Notes under the pieces: generated by a model
What the model was told of the DNA's origin: nothing
What the model saw: only the letters and a program-made list of their open reading frames with translations
Database searches by the model: none
Translations under genes and position numbers: made by a program
Origin: Scylla paramamosain
Lineage: Eukaryota; Arthropoda; Malacostraca; Decapoda; Portunidae
Direction: 5' to 3'
DNA: 64,000 nucleotides
Assembly: GCF_035594125.1 (NCBI RefSeq)
Contig: NC_087151.1
Coordinates: forward strand, 18,665,501-18,729,500
Shown: positions 12,801-25,869 of the stretch, one piece after another
Numbering within the stretch: the first letter of the stretch is position 1
How the letters are laid out: every line of letters begins with the position of its first letter

Positions 12801-15800
12801 TTATGGAGAAACAGAATAACATTACCAAAAACATGTATTTTGAGTGTTTTTGATCATTTTATCTATAAAAACGCTTAGATACATGCATAGAACATTATGT
12901 TTGGGAAACAAAAGGACATTACGAGAAACGTGTATTATGAGTGTTTTTTTTAAGTTCCTTAAGTACCAAAAGCTAAAACCCACAAATAACACTATTTAGA
13001 AAATAAAAAATTAAAAAATTTAAAAAATAGGAATTTTATTTATTTATTTATTTATTTTTTTTTTTTTTTTTTTATTATTCATATTCATAGGTACCGAGAT
13101 GCCAAAATTCTGGGAAAATTCAGGGCAATCATATGATAAAAGAATATTATCAAAAAAGTTAATTTCAGCTTTTTTTTCGGACTGTTATGTACCAAACCCT
13201 AAATTGCATGCAAAGACTCCTATATGAGGAAATTAAACGACCTTACCAGAAATATGTGTATTGAGTGTTTTTTTTTAGCATGTTAGGCACAAAAACGATA
13301 AATAATAAGGAACTCCCTCTATATGGAAATCCAAAAAAAAGTTGCAAAGCAACCAATATCAAGAAATAGAAAAACGTTACTAAAAAGGTATATTTTGAGT
13401 GTTTTTGAGCTTGTTACCTACAAAAAACGCGAAAATTTATGCAAAGCACTCTATATTGGTAAACAAAAGGACATTGCAAGAAAAGTGTATAATGAGTGTT
13501 TTATAGTTCAAAACAACCACAAGGCAAAAAACGAAAAATCTCGTCTATATGGAGAGGTTTCCTAGTTACAAAAATGCTAAAACTCATGTATAACACTCCT
13601 AATTGAGAAACTGAACAACCTTAATAAATGCGTGTATTTTGAGTGCTTTTCACATTCTTAGTTAACAAAACCCCAAATTGCATGCGAAAATAGATTTGGG
13701 GGAAAAAAAAGACTACCAGAAAAGTGTCTTTGGAGTGTTTTTGAGCGTGATAGAAAATAAAGCACTAAAAAGGAGGGCAATCACATTACATTGGAGGAAA
13801 ACGAATTTTTGCCAAGAACTTGCTTTTAAGTGTTTTTGAGCTGCTTATATACCAAAACACTAAAACGCATGCAAAACACTTTATGGTGAAACAGAATAAC
13901 ATTACCAAAAACAGGTATTTTAAGTGTTTTTGATCATGTTACCAATAAAAAAGCTTAAATAAATGCAAAGAACACTCTTTTTGAGAAACGAAAAGAGATT
14001 ACGAGAAACGTGTATTATGAGTGTTTTTAAGTTCATTAATTACCAAAAAGATAAAAGCCACAAATAACACTCTTTATTAAGAAACTATAAATAAATAAAA
14101 AAAATAAAATATTTTTTTCTTTCTTATTCATCTTCACAGGAACCGAAATGCCAAAATTCTACAAGCCAAAAAACGCAAAAACTCGTGTATATAGAGAAGT
14201 TTCTTACATTCCAAAATGCTGAAACTCTGGAACAACACTCTTCATATAGAAACAGAACAATCTTACTAAATGCGTGTATTTTGAGTGCTTTTCACATCCT
14301 TAGTTACCAAAACCCCAAATTGCATGCGAAACCAGCTTTATGTGGGGAAAAAATGACATTACCAGAAAAATGTCTTTTGAGTGTTTTTGAGCGTGTTAGC
14401 CAATAAAGCACTAAAAAGCAAGGCAATCACATTACATTGGAATAAAACCAATTTTTAACAAGAACTTCCCTTTAAGTGTATTTGAGCTCCTTATATACCA
14501 AAACTCTAAAATGCATGCAAAATACACTTTATGGTGAAACAGAATAACAGTACCAAAAACATGTATTTTGAGTGTTTTTGAATATGTTAACAATAAAAAC
14601 GCTTAAATACATGCAAAGAACCATATTTTTGGGAAATGAAAGGACATTACGAGAAACGTGTATTATGAGTGTTTTTAAGTTCATTAAGTACGAAAAAGCT
14701 AAAAGCCTCAAATTACATTCTTTATTGAGAAAAATAAATAAATAAATAAAAAAAATACGATTTTTTTTTCATTCTTATTCATCTTCACAGGTAACGATGT
14801 GCCAAAATTCGGGCAAAGTTCAGGAAATTATATGAAATAAGAACATTATCAAAAAAGTTAAATTTAGCTTTTTTTTCGGACTGTTATGTATCAAACCCCT
14901 AAAGTGCATGCAAAGCCACCTATATGGGGAAATTAAACGTCTTTGCCAGAAAACTGTCTTATGAGTGTTTTTCAGCATGTTAGGAACTAACACGATAAAA
15001 CCCAAGGAAGTCAATCTATATGGGAATCCAAAAACAAAATTACTGAAAAGGTGTCTTTTCTATGTTTTACGTAGAAAACGCTAAAACGGATGCAAACCAA
15101 CCAAAATGAAGAAATAGAATAACATTACCAAAATGGTATATTTTGAGTGTTTTTGAAATTGTTACCTACAAAAAACGCGAAAATGGATGGAAAGCACTCT
15201 ATATTGGGAAGCAAAAGGCACCAAAAAGCATGTTAGGCACCAAAACGATATATAATATGAAAGTCACTCTATAAAATTAAAATAAAATTAAAACAAAATT
15301 ACTGGAAACGTGTGTTTTAAAAGATTTACGTAGAAAAACGCTAAAACGGATGCAAACCAACCAATATGAAGAAATAGAATAACATTACCAAAAAAGTATA
15401 TTTTGTGTGATTTTGAGCTTGTTACATAAAAAGAAACGCGAAAATGGATGCAAAGCACTCTATATAAGGAAAAAAAAGGACATAAAAAACGTGTATAATG
15501 AGTGTTTTATAGTTTCACCAGAATCACAAGGCAAAAAACACAAAAACTCGACTGTATGCAGAAGTTTCTAAGATACCAAAATACTGAAACTCATGAATAA
15601 CACTCTTAATGAAGAAACATAACAACCTTACTAAATGCGTGTATTTTGAGTGTTCTTTACAATCTTAGTTACCAAAACCCCAAATTCTATGCGAAACTAG
15701 CTTTATGTGAGAAAAAAAAATGACATTACCAGAAAAGTGTCTTTGAGTGTTTTTGAGCGTGTTAGGCAATAAAGCACTAAAAAGCAGGGCAATCACATTA

Positions 15801-15855
15801 CATGGGAATAAAACCAATTTTTACGAAGAACTTGCCTTTTAGGGTTTTTGACACG
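8898..15855 (+). repeat. satellite higher-order repeat array, block 2
   Basis: Same 11-monomer higher-order unit as at the left end. The CTTCATAGGTACCGAG-type marker falls near 9,841, 10,948, 11,947, 13,083, 14,132 and 14,783. Unit lengths are therefore about 1,107, 999, 1,136, 1,049 and 651 bp, the last being a truncated unit. Variation comes mainly from A/T homopolymer length and loss of whole monomers, as expected from unequal exchange. No gene is seen. Confidence 0.9.
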
Positions 15856-16120
15856 CATTTAGTAAGGTTGCTCTGTTTCTCAATTAAGAGTTTTATTCAT
15901 GAGTTTCAGCATATACACGAGTTTTTGCGTTTTTTGCCTTGTGTTTTTTTTTTTTTTTTTGAACTATAAAACATTCATTATACATTTTTCTCGCAATGTC
16001 CCTTTCTTTCCCAATATAGAGTGCTTTGTATCCATTTTCGCGTTTTTTTGTAACAAGCTCAAAAACACTCAAAATATACATTTTTGGTAATGTTTTTCTG
16101 CTTCTAGATATTGGTTGGTT
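15856..16120 (-). repeat. inverted satellite segment (about 265 bp)
   Basis: At about 15,856 the plus-strand monomer breaks off in mid-unit and the sequence continues as the reverse complement of satellite (the CTCAATTAAGAG and CAAAAACACTC orientation). It returns to plus orientation at about 16,121, again inside a monomer. The insert covers about three monomers. It looks like a small inversion or inverted insertion within the array. Confidence 0.8.
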
Positions 16121-19100
16121 TTCTCTTTAGAGAAAAAAATGATAAATAAAAAAATTTAAAAATGGGATTTTTTTTTTTTTTTTTTTTTGTTATTCATCTT
16201 CATAGGTACCGAGATGCCAAAATTCTGCCAAAATTCAGGGAATTTATGTGGAAAAAAGAACATTATCATAAAAGTTAATTATACCTTTTTATTTCGAATT
16301 GTTATGTATCAAACCCTAAAGTGCATGCAAAGCCACCTATATAGGGAAGTTAAACGATTTTACCAGAAAACTGTCTTTTCAGTGTTTTTCAGCATGTTAG
16401 GCACCAAAACGATAAATGATATGGAAGTCAGTCAATATGTGAATCCAAAAGAAAATTACTGAAAACGTGTCTTTTCAGTGTTTTACGTAGAAAAACGCTA
16501 AAGCGGATACAAACCATCCTATATGAAGAAATAGAATAACATTACCAAAAAGAAATATTTTGAGTGTTTTTGAGCTTGTTACCTACAAAAAATGCAAAAA
16601 TGGATGTAAAACAAAAATGGATGTAAAGGACATTACGAGAAACGTGTATAATGAGTGTTTTATAGTTTTAAAAGAACCACAAGGCAATAAACGCAAAAAC
16701 TCGTGTATATAGAGAAATTTCTTACATACCAAAATGAATAAATGCATGAATAACACTTTTAATCGATAAACAGAACTACCTTACCAAATTGTGTATTTTG
16801 AGTGTTTTTCACATTCTTAGTTACGAAAATGCCAAATTACATGCGAAACTATCTTCATGCGGGAAAAAAAAATGACATTAGAAAAATGTCTTTTGATTGT
16901 TTTTCAGCGTGATATGCAACAAAACACTAAAAAGCAGAACGATCACATTACATGGGAATAAAACCAACTTTTACGAAGAATTTGCCTTTAAGTATTTTTT
17001 AACCCCTTATATACCCAACCGCTAAAACGCATGCAAAACAAACTTTATGGAGAAACAGAATAACATTACCAAAAACATGTATTTTGAGTGTTTTTGATCA
17101 TGTTATCTATAAAAACGCTTAAGTACATGCAAAGAACATTATGTTTGGGAAACAAAAGGACATTACGAGAAACGTGTATTATGAGTGTTTTTTTTTTTTT
17201 TAAGTTCCTTAAGTACCAAAAAGCTGAAACCCACAAATAACACTCTTTATTTAGAAAATAAAAAAAAATTAAAATAAATAAAAAATATGATTTTTTTTTT
17301 TGTTATTCATCTTCATAGGTACCGAGATGCTAAAATTCTGGGAAAATTCAGGGCAATTATGTGATAAAAGAATATTATCAAAAAAGTTAATTTCAGCTCT
17401 TTTTTTTTCGGACTGTTATGTACCAAACCCTAAAGAGCATGGAAAGCCTCCAATATGAGGAAATTAAACGACCTTACCAGAAATCTGTGTTTTGAGTGTT
17501 TTTTAGCATGTTAGGCACCAAAACGATAAATAATAAGGAATTCACTCTATATGGGAATCCAAAACAAAGTTACTGAAAACGTGTCTTCTCAGTGTTTTAC
17601 GTAGAAAAACGTTTAAACAGATGGAAACCAACCAATATCAAGAAATATAAAAACGTTACCAAAAAGGTATATTTTGAGTGTTTTTGAGCTTTTTACCTAC
17701 AAAAAACTTGAAAATTGATGCAAAGCACTCTATATTGGGAAACAAAAGGACATTGCAAGAAAAGTGTATAATGAGTGTTTTATAGTTCAAAAGAACCACA
17801 AAGCAAAAAACGCAAAAAACTCGTGTATATGGAGAAATTTCCTAGATACCAAAATGCTGAAACTCATGAATAACACTCTTAATTGAGAAACAGAACAACC
17901 TTACTAAATGCGTGTATTTTGAGTGCTTTTCACATTCTTAGTTACCAAAACCCCAAATTGCATGCGAAACCACCTTTATGTGAGAAAAAAATGACATTAC
18001 CAGAAAAGTGTCTTTTAAGTGTTTTTAAGCATGATAGGCAATAAAGCACTAAAAAGCAGGGAATCATATTACATTGGAATAACACCAATTTATACCAAAA
18101 ACTTGCCTTTAAGTGTTTTTGAGCTCCTTATATACAAAACTGCTAAAACGCATGGAAAACACACTTTATGGAGAAAAAGAATAACATTACCAAAAACATG
18201 TATTTTCAGTGTTTTTCATCATGTTATCTATAAAAACGCTTAAATACATGCAAAGAACATTATGTTTGGGAAACAAAAGGACATAACGAGAAACGTGTAT
18301 TATGAGTGTTTTTTAAGTTCCTTAAGTACCAAAAAGCTAAAACCCACAAATAACACTCTTTATTTAGAAAATATAAAAAAAAAAAATTAAAAAAATAAAA
18401 AAATAGGAATTTTCTTTTTTTTTTTTTTTGTTATTCATCTTCATAGGTACCGAGATGCCAAAATTCTGGGGAAATTCAGGGCAATCATATGATAAAACAA
18501 TATTATCAAAAAAGTTAATTTCAGCTTTTTTTCGGACTGTTATGTACCAAACCCTAAAGTGCATGCAAAGCCTCCTATATGAGGAAATTAAACGACCTTA
18601 CCAGAAATCTGTTTTGAGAGTTTTTTAGCATGTTAGGCACCAAAACGATAAATAATAAGGAACTCACTCTATATGGGAATCTAAAACAAATTTACTGAAA
18701 ACGTGTCTTCTCAGTGTTTTACATAGAAAAACGCTAAAACGGATGCAAAGCAACCAATATCAAGAAATAGAAAAACGTTACTAAAAAGGTATATTTTGAG
18801 TGTTTTTGAGCTTGTTACCTACAAAAAAACGCAAAAATTGATACAAAGCACTCTATATTTTGAAACAAAAGGACATTGCAAGAAAAGTGTATAATGAGTG
18901 TTTTATAGTTCAAAAGAACCACAAAGCAAAAAACGCAAAATCTCGTGTATATGGAGAGGTTTCCTAGATACCAAAATGCTAAAACTCATGTATAACACTC
19001 TTAATTGAGAAACGGAAAAACCTTACTAAATGCGTGTATTTTGAGTGCTTTTAACATTCTTAGTTACCAAAACCCCAAATTGCATGCGAAAATAGATTTG

Positions 19101-19507
19101 TGGGAAAAAAAAAATGATTTACCAGAAAAGTGTCTTTTGAGTGTTTTTAACAAGAACTTGCCTTTAAGTGTTTTTGAGTTCCTTATATACCAAAACACTA
19201 AAACGCATGCAAAATACACTTCATGGTGAAACAGAAGAACATTACCAAAAACAAGTATTTTGAGTGTTTTTGATCATGTTACTAATGAAAACGCTTAAAT
19301 ACATGCAAAGAACACTATTTTTTGGGAAACGAAAGGACATTATGAGAAACGTGTATTATGAGTATTTTTAAGTTCATTAAGTACCAAAAAAGCTAAAACC
19401 CACAAATAACACTCTTTATAGAGAAAAAAAAAAGAAAAGAAAATATAATCTTTTTATTTTTTTTTTTTTTTTTTTTTGTTCTTTATCTTCATAGGTACTA
19501 GGATGCT
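16121..19507 (+). repeat. satellite higher-order repeat array, block 3
   Basis: Plus-strand higher-order units as in the preceding blocks. The CTTCATAGGTACCGAG-type marker falls near 16,199, 17,310, 18,440 and 19,489, giving spacings of about 1.05-1.13 kb. The block ends abruptly just after the last marker, where orientation flips. No gene is seen. Confidence 0.9.
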
Positions 19508-22186
19508 TCTCCATAAAGGAAATTTTTTTCATGCGTTTTAGCGTTTTGGTTTGTAAGGAGGTCAAAAACACTTCAAGGCAAGTTCTTGGTAAAAGTTGAT
19601 TTTATTCCCATGTAATGTGATTGCCCTGTTTTTTTTTCTGATTTATTGCCTAACACGCTCAAAAACACTCAAAAGACACTTCTAGTAATGTCATTTTTTT
19701 TCCAACATAGTTTCGCGTGCTATTTGGGGTTTTGCTAAGAATGTGAAAAACACTCAAAATATACGCATTTGGTAAGGTTGTTCTGTTTCTCAATTAATAT
19801 TTTTATTCATGAGTTTCAGCATTTTGGTATCTCAGAAACTTCTTTATATACACGAGTTTTTGCGTTTTTTGCCTAGTGGTTCTTGTGAACCACAAGTTCT
19901 TTTCCTCAAAAATAATGACACTCATTATACACCTTTCTCGTAATGTCTTTTTGTTTCCCAATAGGGAGTGCTTTGCATCCATTTTCGCGTTTTTTTGTAG
20001 GTAACAAGCTCAAAAACACTCAAAATGTACCTTTTTGGTAATGTTATTTTATTTCTTCTTATTGGTTGGTTTGCATCCGTTTTAGCATTTTTCTACGTAA
20101 AACACCGAAAAGACACTTTTTCAGTAATTTTGTTTTAGATTCCCATATAGAGTGACTTGCATGTTATTTACCGTTAGGGTGCCTAACAAGCTGAAAAACA
20201 CTCATAAGACAGTTTTCTGGCAAAGACGTTTAATTTCCCGATATAGGTGGCTTTGCATGCACTTTTAGGCATCTTGGTACCTATGAAGATAAATAAAGAA
20301 AAATAAAAAAACCTATTTTTTTATTTTTTATTTATTTATTTATTTTTTCTCACTAAAGAGTGTTATTTGTGGGATTTACCTTTTTGGTACTTAAGGAACT
20401 TAAAAACACTCATAATACACGTTTCTCGTAATGTCCTTTCGTTTCCCAAACATAAGGTTCTTTGCATGTATTTAAGCGTTTTTATAGATAACATGATCAA
20501 AAACACTCAAAATACAAGGTTTTGGTAATGTTATTCTGTTTCTCCATAAAGTGTGTTTTGCATGCGTTTTAGCAGTTTTGTATATAAGGAGCTCAAAAAC
20601 ACTTAAAGGCAAATTCTTGGTAAAAAATGGTTTTATTCCAATGTAATGTGATTGTCCTGCTTTTGAGTGCTTTATTACCTATCACGTTGAAAAACACTCA
20701 AAAGACACTTTTCTGGTAAAGTCTTTTTTTTTTCCCCACAAAGCCATTTTCGCATGTAATTTGGGTTTTTTGGTAACTAAGAATGTGAAAAGCACTCAAA
20801 ATACACACATTTAGTAAGGTTGTTCTGTTTTTCAATTAAGAGTGTTATTCATGAGTTTCAGCATTTTGGTATCTAAGAAATCTCTCCATATACACGAGTT
20901 TTTGCGTTGTTTGCTTTGTGGTTCTTTTGAACTATAAAACACTCATTATATACTTTTCTTGCAATGTCCTTTTGTTTCCCAATATAGAGTGCTTTGCATC
21001 AAGATTTCGCGTTTTTGTAGGTAAAAAGCTCAAAAACACTCAAAATATACCTTTTTGGTAACGTTTTTCTATTTCTTGATATTGGTTGGTTTGCATCCGT
21101 TTTAACGTTTTTCTACGTAAAACACTGAGAAGACACGTTTTCAGTAACTTTGTTTTGGATTCCCATATAGAGTGAGTTCCTTATTATTTATCGTTTTGGT
21201 GCCTAACATGTTAAAAAACACACAAAACACAGGTTTCTGGTAAGGTCGTTTAATTTCCTCATATTGGAGGCTTTGCATGCACTTTAGGGTTTGGTACATA
21301 ACAGTCCGAAAAAAAAAAAAGCTTAAATTAACTTTCCATATACACGAGTTTTTGCGTTGTTTGCTTTGTGGTTCTTTTGAACTATAAAACACTCATTATA
21401 CACTTTTCTTGCAATGTCCTTTTGTTTCCCAATATAGAGTGCTTTGCATCAATTTTCGCGTTTTTGTAGGTAAAAAGCTCAAAAACACTCAAAATATACC
21501 TTTTTGGTAACGTTTTTCTATTTCTTAATATTGGTTGGTTTGCATCCGTTTTAACGTTTTTCTTCGTAAAACACTGTGAAGACACGTTTTCAGTAACTTT
21601 ATTTTGGATTCCCATATAGAGTGAGTTCCTTATTATATATCGTTTTGGTGCCTAACATGCTTAAAAACACACAAAACACAGATTTCTGGTAAGGTCGTTT
21701 AATTTCCTCATATTGGAGGCTTTGCATGCACTTTAGCGTTTAGTACTTAACAGTCCGAAAAAAAAAAAGCTGAAATTAACTTTTTTGATAATATTCTCTT
21801 ATCACATAATTGCCCTGAATTTTCCCAGAATTTTGGCATCTCGGTACCTATGAAGATGAATAACAAAAAAAAAAATCCTATTTATTTTATTTTTTATTTC
21901 TTATTGTCTAAATAAAGAGTGTTATTTGTGGGTTTTAGCTTTTTGGTACTTAAGGAACTTATAAAAACACTCATAATACACGTTTCTCGTAATGTCCTTT
22001 TGTTTCCCAAACATAATGTTCTTTGCATGTACTTAAGCTTTTTTATAGATCACACGATCAAAAACACTCAAAATACATGTTTTTGGTAATGTTATTCTGT
22101 TTCTCCATAAAGTTTGTTTTGCATGCGTTTTAGCGGTTTGGTATACAAGGGGTTAAAAAATACTTAAAGGCAAGTTCTTCGTAAAA
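19508..22186 (-). repeat. inverted satellite block bordering the TE island
   Basis: About 2.7 kb of the same satellite in reverse orientation (CAAAAACACTCAAAA, GGTACCTATGAAGAT). It contains the variant unit with a duplicated GAACCACAAG hairpin (near 19,880-19,920) also found at 1.37 kb and 60.5 kb on the plus strand. Within it, a 450-bp segment is tandemly duplicated: the same string starts at 20,895 and again at 21,345. It ends at the outer boundary of the left inverted-repeat arm. Confidence 0.85.
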
Positions 22187-22388
22187 GTGATGAAATTATT
22201 CCTTTGAAAGTATTGATGGCTGATCTCTTTCTATAGGTGAGGGTTAGTGTTCTCTACTGTACCAAATACTGAACTATCTTTTTTACTATTTCTCCATCTG
22301 TATCCTACCCAGTAATGGTAATAGACTGAGGAATTCCCCACCTTTGTTAATTTTTACTAAGTATTGTCCTAGTGGTAATCAGCTGCAG

Positions 22389-22545
22389 CATTGATTTGTT
22401 TAGGAGTTGGATATCTGAGAATGAGTGGTTATTGGCACCAAGTGCAGCTCAGTTGTGGGTAACTCCAGTTGTTGGGAACATTCCATGGTACACAGATGGT
22501 GGGATAGTCTTGCCTTGGACTCTTGTAAATGTGTACTATGTCCCA
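22389..22545 (+). pseudogene. exon-like block d, inverted duplicate copy
   Basis: A 157-nt block bounded by CTGCAG and CCA|GTGAGT reads 52 codons without a stop (IDLFRSW at the start, LWVTPVVG and NVYYVP later). The same block lies in the right arm at 53,336-53,492 on the minus strand. The two copies differ at three positions, all amino-acid changing (I/V, N/S, V/A). Here the acceptor side has an extra GTGGTAATCAG-like stretch that the right copy lacks. This copy is separated from the exons that would precede block d, so it is probably a partial gene copy. Protein family not recognised. Confidence 0.4.
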
Positions 22546-23163
22546 GTGAGTTTTTTTTTTTTTTTTTTGACATGAATCCCAAGTTTATTTAGGCATTTCA
22601 GGGACTTATTGTGGGTGATGGAGATCTCCACAGCACTCTTCTCTTGGTTGGTGGGTAGCTGTTGAAAAATTCATATAAATAGAGATGTCAGATGTAGGTA
22701 AAATAGAGAAATGTTGATTTGATTGTGAACTAAATCCCACAACTTATATTATCTTTGATAAGAAAGGTTTCGTTTAGACCATGAAAATTGGATAAATGAA
22801 GCTGAGCATTATTTTACTGCAACAAGAAGGCACACAAAGTGAAGGAGATCGCATACTTGACTTTAGTTTGTTGTTCCTTTGATGGGGAACTTGTATCATT
22901 GTTAAAAGCTTAAAACCTGTAAAATAGCATGGATCCATCTGAATCTTTATTCAGTCAAAAGTTTATATGATGTGTAGACTATTCAAGCTTGCCAGCCTGG
23001 AGCCTGGAGCCTGCTTGTTGTAGAGTTGTCCTATGTTCTGTAGATTTGCTTGATATTATAAACAATTATGATAAAATTTTTGTAAACAATTTTGTTCTTT
23101 ATTTCTTTCAGTATCAGATTCAGTATTTTCTCCATCTTATGGCAGCATATATTTTCAACACAG

Positions 23164-23295
23164 AGTGAGGGCAGTGTCATTCCTCCTGTCCACTACCCCA
23201 ACTTCTACTCCCAACACTACCACAACAATGAGCGGTCTGGTGTGGTGGCTGAGGATTCTTTTGAAGAGGACAATGCTTCTGCTTCATCTGAGCAG
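23164..23295 (+). pseudogene. exon-like block e, inverted duplicate copy
   Basis: A 132-nt open block follows TTCAACACAG and precedes a CAG|GTCAGA donor. It is phase 0 at both ends, matching the phase-0 end of the block at 22,389-22,545. It reads 44 codons, including VIPPVHYPNFYSQHYH and GVVAEDSFEE. The right-arm counterpart (52,614-52,721) lacks 24 nt in frame and has five or six amino-acid-changing differences and no silent ones that I could see. An alternative acceptor 18 nt upstream keeps the same frame. Protein family not recognised. Confidence 0.4.
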
Positions 23296-23650
23296 GTCAG
23301 AAGGTGGATAGCAGCAGTACTAGTAGCAGACTGGTGTTACCTTGATGCTACTGCTACATTGCATTATTTGCATAGTTTTTTCAGTTATCATGGGCTTTGT
23401 GTAATATGTATAAAAGTATATGAAGCTCAAGAAACTTGTTGATAAGGTTTATGTTCAGCATACAAATTGTAGGATGCAAAGACAAGGATTGAAATATCAT
23501 TGCCACAATTCCTGACAAAGCATTTGGTGCCACAGAATATTCAGCAATGTAATGTTTGTTTGGCAAACAAACCAGTTTCCCTGAATGATAGCTTTATTTC
23601 TGCAGGTTAATACAGTCTCTCTATGGGGGAGAGTTTGGAGACAAAGCCAA

Positions 23651-23779
<129 letters not shown>

Positions 23780-24285
23780 TTGTGAGCCAAGCATACTGAT
23801 CATTACACTATCATGTGTAGTTTTAATATGTAATTTAGATCAAGGACAGTGCAGTGATAGAGGAAAAATTATTCACTAGATTTTTTCAGAGAAGTTTTAT
23901 GACATAAAGGATTAATTGAACGATCAGTATATATATTGGCTCACTAGCTGCATCTCTTTAACACAGAAAGCTTTCACTAATTATCTCGGCCCAATTCATT
24001 AAGTGCATCGCTGTTGTGGGAGGGAAGATATGCAGTGTTTCCCTGCCATCTGTGGGAGTTACATTCCAGAGCCTCCTGCAAATAATTAAAATCTATGAAT
24101 ATGGGAAACCATTCTTATAAGGATCAGAACTACCTATATTTATAGTTTAAACCTTAAACTATGCATCTCACATTTACTAAGCAATTCACTTTAAGACAAT
24201 AAAAAACAGTTATTATATGTATAGTATATGATATTTTAATTAAAATACAGTGCACTATATAATAAAAGGGGAATAAGTTGATATG

Positions 24286-24578
<293 letters not shown>

Positions 24579-24829
24579 ATTTATAACTGAAAGAATAATT
24601 TGGGCTCTTTGGACTGAAAGACTGAGCTGGTGGTGACACCTGGCAACTCTGAAAACTCCCCATTAGTTAGGTTAGGTTAGGGAAAACTCTGCAAATATGC
24701 AAAACCATGAATATGTGAGGGAACGCTGATATATGCTATCTCTTATTTGTTGTAGATGTATTCCATTCTATTGGCATAGAACGATAGGAAAATGGCATCA
24801 AGGAAGTAGGGATGCCACCAAACTTTATG

Positions 24830-25360
24830 ACACTAGACATAACCTTGCACATAGAATTGCTGAACATAAAGGTATTTCTCCTTGAACTAATAATCAACCA
24901 GCTGTTCCATCATTTTCAGCAATAAGTTCCCATTCACATGAACATGATCATCCCTTTTTGTGACAAAGTTTTTAGAATACTACACAAGACAGAGTCCAAT
25001 ATGGATACAAAATTATTAGAGGCAATATATATTAAACACATAAATCCAGTACTGAATAATAACTTAACATCAAGTCAATCACATATTGTAAGATAATGTT
25101 TCGGAGGCCCGTTCCAATACCATTATCATAGTGTTAGGAAACCAACTTTTTCAGTCCCTCTCTCATTGCCATACAGGCAAGATGTGTGTGGATACTTATT
25201 GTTTTCTGTCAATCCAGTTTATAATCTTGGTGCTTGTAGTGTTTTGTTTTTTGTGTGTAGTGTCATATGATGTGAATTTTATACAACTTTTACATAGTAT
25301 TTTATTGTTTTTTCTAGCTTGAAGCTGCCTGCAGAAATAGGCAAAACAGCAACTGACGAA
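24830..25360 (+). pseudogene. Penelope-like element 3' end (GIY-YIG nuclease C-terminus)
   Basis: Plus-strand frames read LAHRIAEHKG and then, after frame breaks, LLEAIYIKHINPVLNNN. This is the C-terminal part of the GIY-YIG endonuclease of Penelope-like retroelements (R..EH, then E.IYIK..NP.LN). Downstream, near 25,318-25,350, CTTGAAG, a GCCT/AGGC stem and AAAAC resemble a decayed version of the hammerhead-like end of these elements. There are several stops and shifts, so it is a dead fragment. It starts just inside the left arm's inner boundary. Confidence 0.55.
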
Positions 25361-25423
25361 AGAATAAAGTTGAAGGAAACTGGAGTTTCCCTGCAAAACA
25401 AGCTATCAAGAAGACCTATACAA

Positions 25424-25673
<250 letters not shown>

Positions 25674-25869
25674 CTTCCTTCAGCCTTGACACACGCACTG
25701 TAATGATGGAACAGTATTTTTCTGTATGTCACAACTAGATAAGTGTAATCAACTAGGTTAACACACACACACATACAGGTATTTTTGAGGGCTTCAAGGA
25801 AGAGGATCTCAATGTAGCTCATACAAATACATGAATGTGGATAACTAAAGAAGAAAATGTGAAAATACA

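Noticed and set aside
8898..15855. CRISPR-like array of regularly spaced repeats
   Set aside because: Units are long, directly adjacent and diverged throughout, with no constant short repeat or unique spacers; the context is eukaryotic.
1..22186. Dozens of 60-108-codon ORFs across the satellite
   Set aside because: They follow monomer periodicity, occur on both strands, break at different points in each unit and have no domain-like content.
22389..23295. Intact host gene in the left arm
   Set aside because: Only blocks d and e are present; the preceding exons were not duplicated, and satellite begins about 200 bp upstream.
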